Shown here one piece after another: positions 7,222 to 8,329 of a stretch of 8,329 nucleotides of DNA. Source of the stretch: Marinospirillum sp. (lineage in GTDB: Bacteria; Pseudomonadota; Gammaproteobacteria; Pseudomonadales; Halomonadaceae); the NCBI GenBank assembly GCA_007116195.1, contig SKIX01000003.1, forward strand, positions 1-8,329. The letters are read 5' to 3'. The translations under genes and the position numbers were made by a program. The notes under the pieces are model-generated. The model was not told the DNA's origin and did not search any database. It saw only the letters and a program-made list of their open reading frames with translations. Each line of letters starts with the position of its first letter. The stretch's first letter is position 1.

Positions 7222-7647
7222 ATGACTGCCCAACCCAAGCACGTAAAGAAAAAGCCTTTGCCCACCTGGCTACCCACACTGTTAACCCTGGGTGTTATTG
7301 CTCTGGGTGTGCTGTTAGCCTGGCGACTTCTGCCTTCAGAAACCTTTGATACCGACTTAACTCTAATCGGCCAAGGCCAACCCCTTGCTGTCCTTATTCA
7401 TGAAACCGGCAGCCCTAACAGTATCCATGCCATGGACTTGATGAATCAGATCCGCCATGAAGTCCAGCTTAAGTTTTTAGTTGCCAGCCTGGGACACCCT
7501 GAAGGCCAAGCCTTTGCACGAGAACATCAGGCTGAAGCTGCTGGCTTGATGGTTTTCTTTGATGCTCAGGGTCAACGCACCGATGTCGTTTTTGTACAAT
7601 CCCTCGCCGACATCAACCGCGGCCTTAACAGCCTGCGCCAACCTTAA
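7222..7647 (+). CDS. Membrane-anchored thioredoxin-fold-like protein lacking active-site cysteines
   Basis: I do not recognise a named gene. The 141-residue product has a basic N terminus (KHVKKK), one membrane segment at about 16-37 (signal anchor, so the rest should face the periplasm) and a thioredoxin-like domain. PLAVLIHETGSPNSIHAMDLM (54-74) resembles the strand plus CxxC helix of thioredoxins, but the motif position reads S64-P-N-S67. It is followed by LKFLVASLGHPEGQAFAREH and AAGLMVFFDAQGQRTD (106-121), which matches the late strand and turn FFDxxG; the cis-proline before that strand is not obvious. The protein has no cysteine at all, so it cannot do thiol-disulfide exchange; binding or chaperone-like roles are guesses. 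ATG 7222 was chosen because GGAAG (7211-7215) lies 6 bases upstream; longer in-frame starts from 7165 give an unlikely leader. It ends 71 bases before prlC. Confidence 0.7.
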   Translation: MTAQPKHVKKKPLPTWLPTLLTLGVIALGVLLAWRLLPSETFDTDLTLIGQGQPLAVLIHETGSPNSIHAMDLMNQIRHEVQLKFLVASLGHPEGQAFAREHQAEAAGLMVFFDAQGQRTDVVFVQSLADINRGLNSLRQP

Positions 7648-7682
7648 CCCTAAGACGTGAGGATCTCTATCCACACTTAGGG
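7648..7682 (+). terminator. Imperfect hairpin just after the thioredoxin-like stop, upstream of prlC
   Basis: CCCTAA (7648-7653) pairs with TTAGGG (7677-7682). Inside it GTGAGGAT (7657-7664) pairs with ATCCACAC (7669-7676), with one A-A mismatch and a CTCT loop; G-A-C (7654-7656) bulges on the left. The hairpin begins directly after the TAA and ends 36 bases before the prlC ATG. The following bases (TAGAATTTCGGTCATTT) give only a broken U-tract, so it may be a leaky terminator, an attenuator or a read-through processing site. prlC has its own ribosome site (GGAG, 7710-7713, 5-base spacer). Confidence 0.5.
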
Positions 7683-7718
7683 TAGAATTTCGGTCATTTA
7701 TCTTGCGACGGAGCGACC

Positions 7719-8329
7719 ATGAACGCCAGCAACCCCCTATTGAATATCACTGACCTGCCTGCTTTCGATCAGATTACTCCAGCGGAGGTTGAACCTGCTC
7801 TGGACGAACTACTTAAAGCCAATCGTGAAGTCGTTGAGGCCGTACTTAAGCAAGCCAACCCTGACTGGCACAACACCATCGCGCCCCTGGATGAAGCCGG
7901 TGATCGCCTCTCTCGAGCCTGGTCACCCGTTTCTCACCTCAATGGGGTGAGAAATAACCCTGAGCTACGCGAAGCCTATGAGAAGTGCCTGCCCAAGCTA
8001 TCTGATTTTTCTACTTGGTTTAGTCAGCACCCAGGGCTCTATCAGCTCTATAAGCAACTAGAAGCCAAGGCCGAGGAACAAAAACTCAATGCAGCCCAGC
8101 GCAAAATGCTGGACAACACCCTGCGCGATTTTCGTTTAAGCGGCATCGAGCTACCCAAAGAACAGCAGCAGCGTTTTGCCGACATTCAGAAGCGACTGTC
8201 AGATCTTTCCAATCGTTTTTCTAATCATGTTTTGGATGCGACTCAAGGCTGGACTAAGCTGGTCACTGACGAGCAGCAACTCAGCGGCCTGCCTCAGTCG
8301 GCAAAAGATTCAGCCGTTGCTGAAGCCCA
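7719..8329 (+). CDS. prlC: Oligopeptidase A (PrlC), M3-family zinc metallopeptidase, N-terminal part; cut by right edge
   Basis: PrlC is a cytoplasmic thermolysin-like M3 peptidase that cleaves short peptides, including signal-peptide remnants. The window has 203 codons of an expected roughly 680. The HExxH zinc site lies beyond the edge and cannot be checked. Visible family blocks are the start NPLLNITDLPAFDQITP (5-21), FSPVSHLN-like SPVSHLNGVRNNPELREAYE (69-88), DNTLRDFRLSGIELPKEQQQ (132-151) and SNHVLDATQGWTKLVTDE (168-185), closely parallel to the E. coli N-terminal domain. The start is backed by GGAG with a 5-base spacer. A gamma-CA gene lies just upstream on the other strand; the same pair is adjacent in Pseudomonas (PA0066-PA0067, from memory). 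Confidence 0.95.
   Translation, partial: MNASNPLLNITDLPAFDQITPAEVEPALDELLKANREVVEAVLKQANPDWHNTIAPLDEAGDRLSRAWSPVSHLNGVRNNPELREAYEKCLPKLSDFSTWFSQHPGLYQLYKQLEAKAEEQKLNAAQRKMLDNTLRDFRLSGIELPKEQQQRFADIQKRLSDLSNRFSNHVLDATQGWTKLVTDEQQLSGLPQSAKDSAVAEA

Overview
The window looks like chromosomal housekeeping DNA from a gammaproteobacterium. Protein motifs and gene neighbourhoods point to a Pseudomonas/Oceanospirillales-like relative rather than an enteric, but the genus cannot be fixed from sequence alone. Supporting evidence is the nadC | ampD-ampE | aceE neighbourhood, an Rsd/AlgQ anti-sigma factor starting MLESC, a YjaG-family (DUF416) gene beside it, and a gamma-carbonic anhydrase gene close to prlC. 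I see no mobile element, phage gene, tRNA, rRNA or CRISPR array.

Layout. (1) Positions 1-828, minus: 5' part of aceE (pyruvate dehydrogenase E1), running off the left edge. (2) 829-1158: a 330-base AT-rich gene-free stretch, the likely aceE control region, with several short inverted repeats. (3) 1159-2600, minus: ampD and ampE, overlapping by 4 bases, for peptidoglycan recycling. (4) 2704-4885, plus: nadC, a class II aldolase-like gene overlapping it by 8 bases, and a very short malate:quinone-oxidoreductase-like gene 9 bases further on. These three look like one transcript starting near a TATAAT box at 2658. (5) 4913-5320, minus: an orphan exported FliL-like protein. (6) 5321-5489: divergent control region holding a perfect 20-bp palindrome with three CTAG tetramers. 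(7) 5490-5951, plus: rsd/algQ, converging through a hairpin on (8) 5989-7107, minus: a DUF416 gene and, upstream of it, a gamma-carbonic anhydrase gene, close enough to be one operon. (9) 7222-7647, plus: a small membrane-anchored thioredoxin-fold protein whose CxxC site reads SPNS. (10) 7719-8329, plus: 5' part of prlC (oligopeptidase A), cut by the right edge.

Most genes are well-known core functions: pyruvate oxidation, NAD synthesis, cell-wall recycling, sigma-70 control and peptide turnover. The less ordinary content is the pair behind nadC (aldolase-like plus a half-length, probably catalytically degenerate MQO-like protein), the cysteine-less thioredoxin-like protein, the orphan FliL-like protein and the CTAG palindrome. 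I found no convincing new defence or mobile system.
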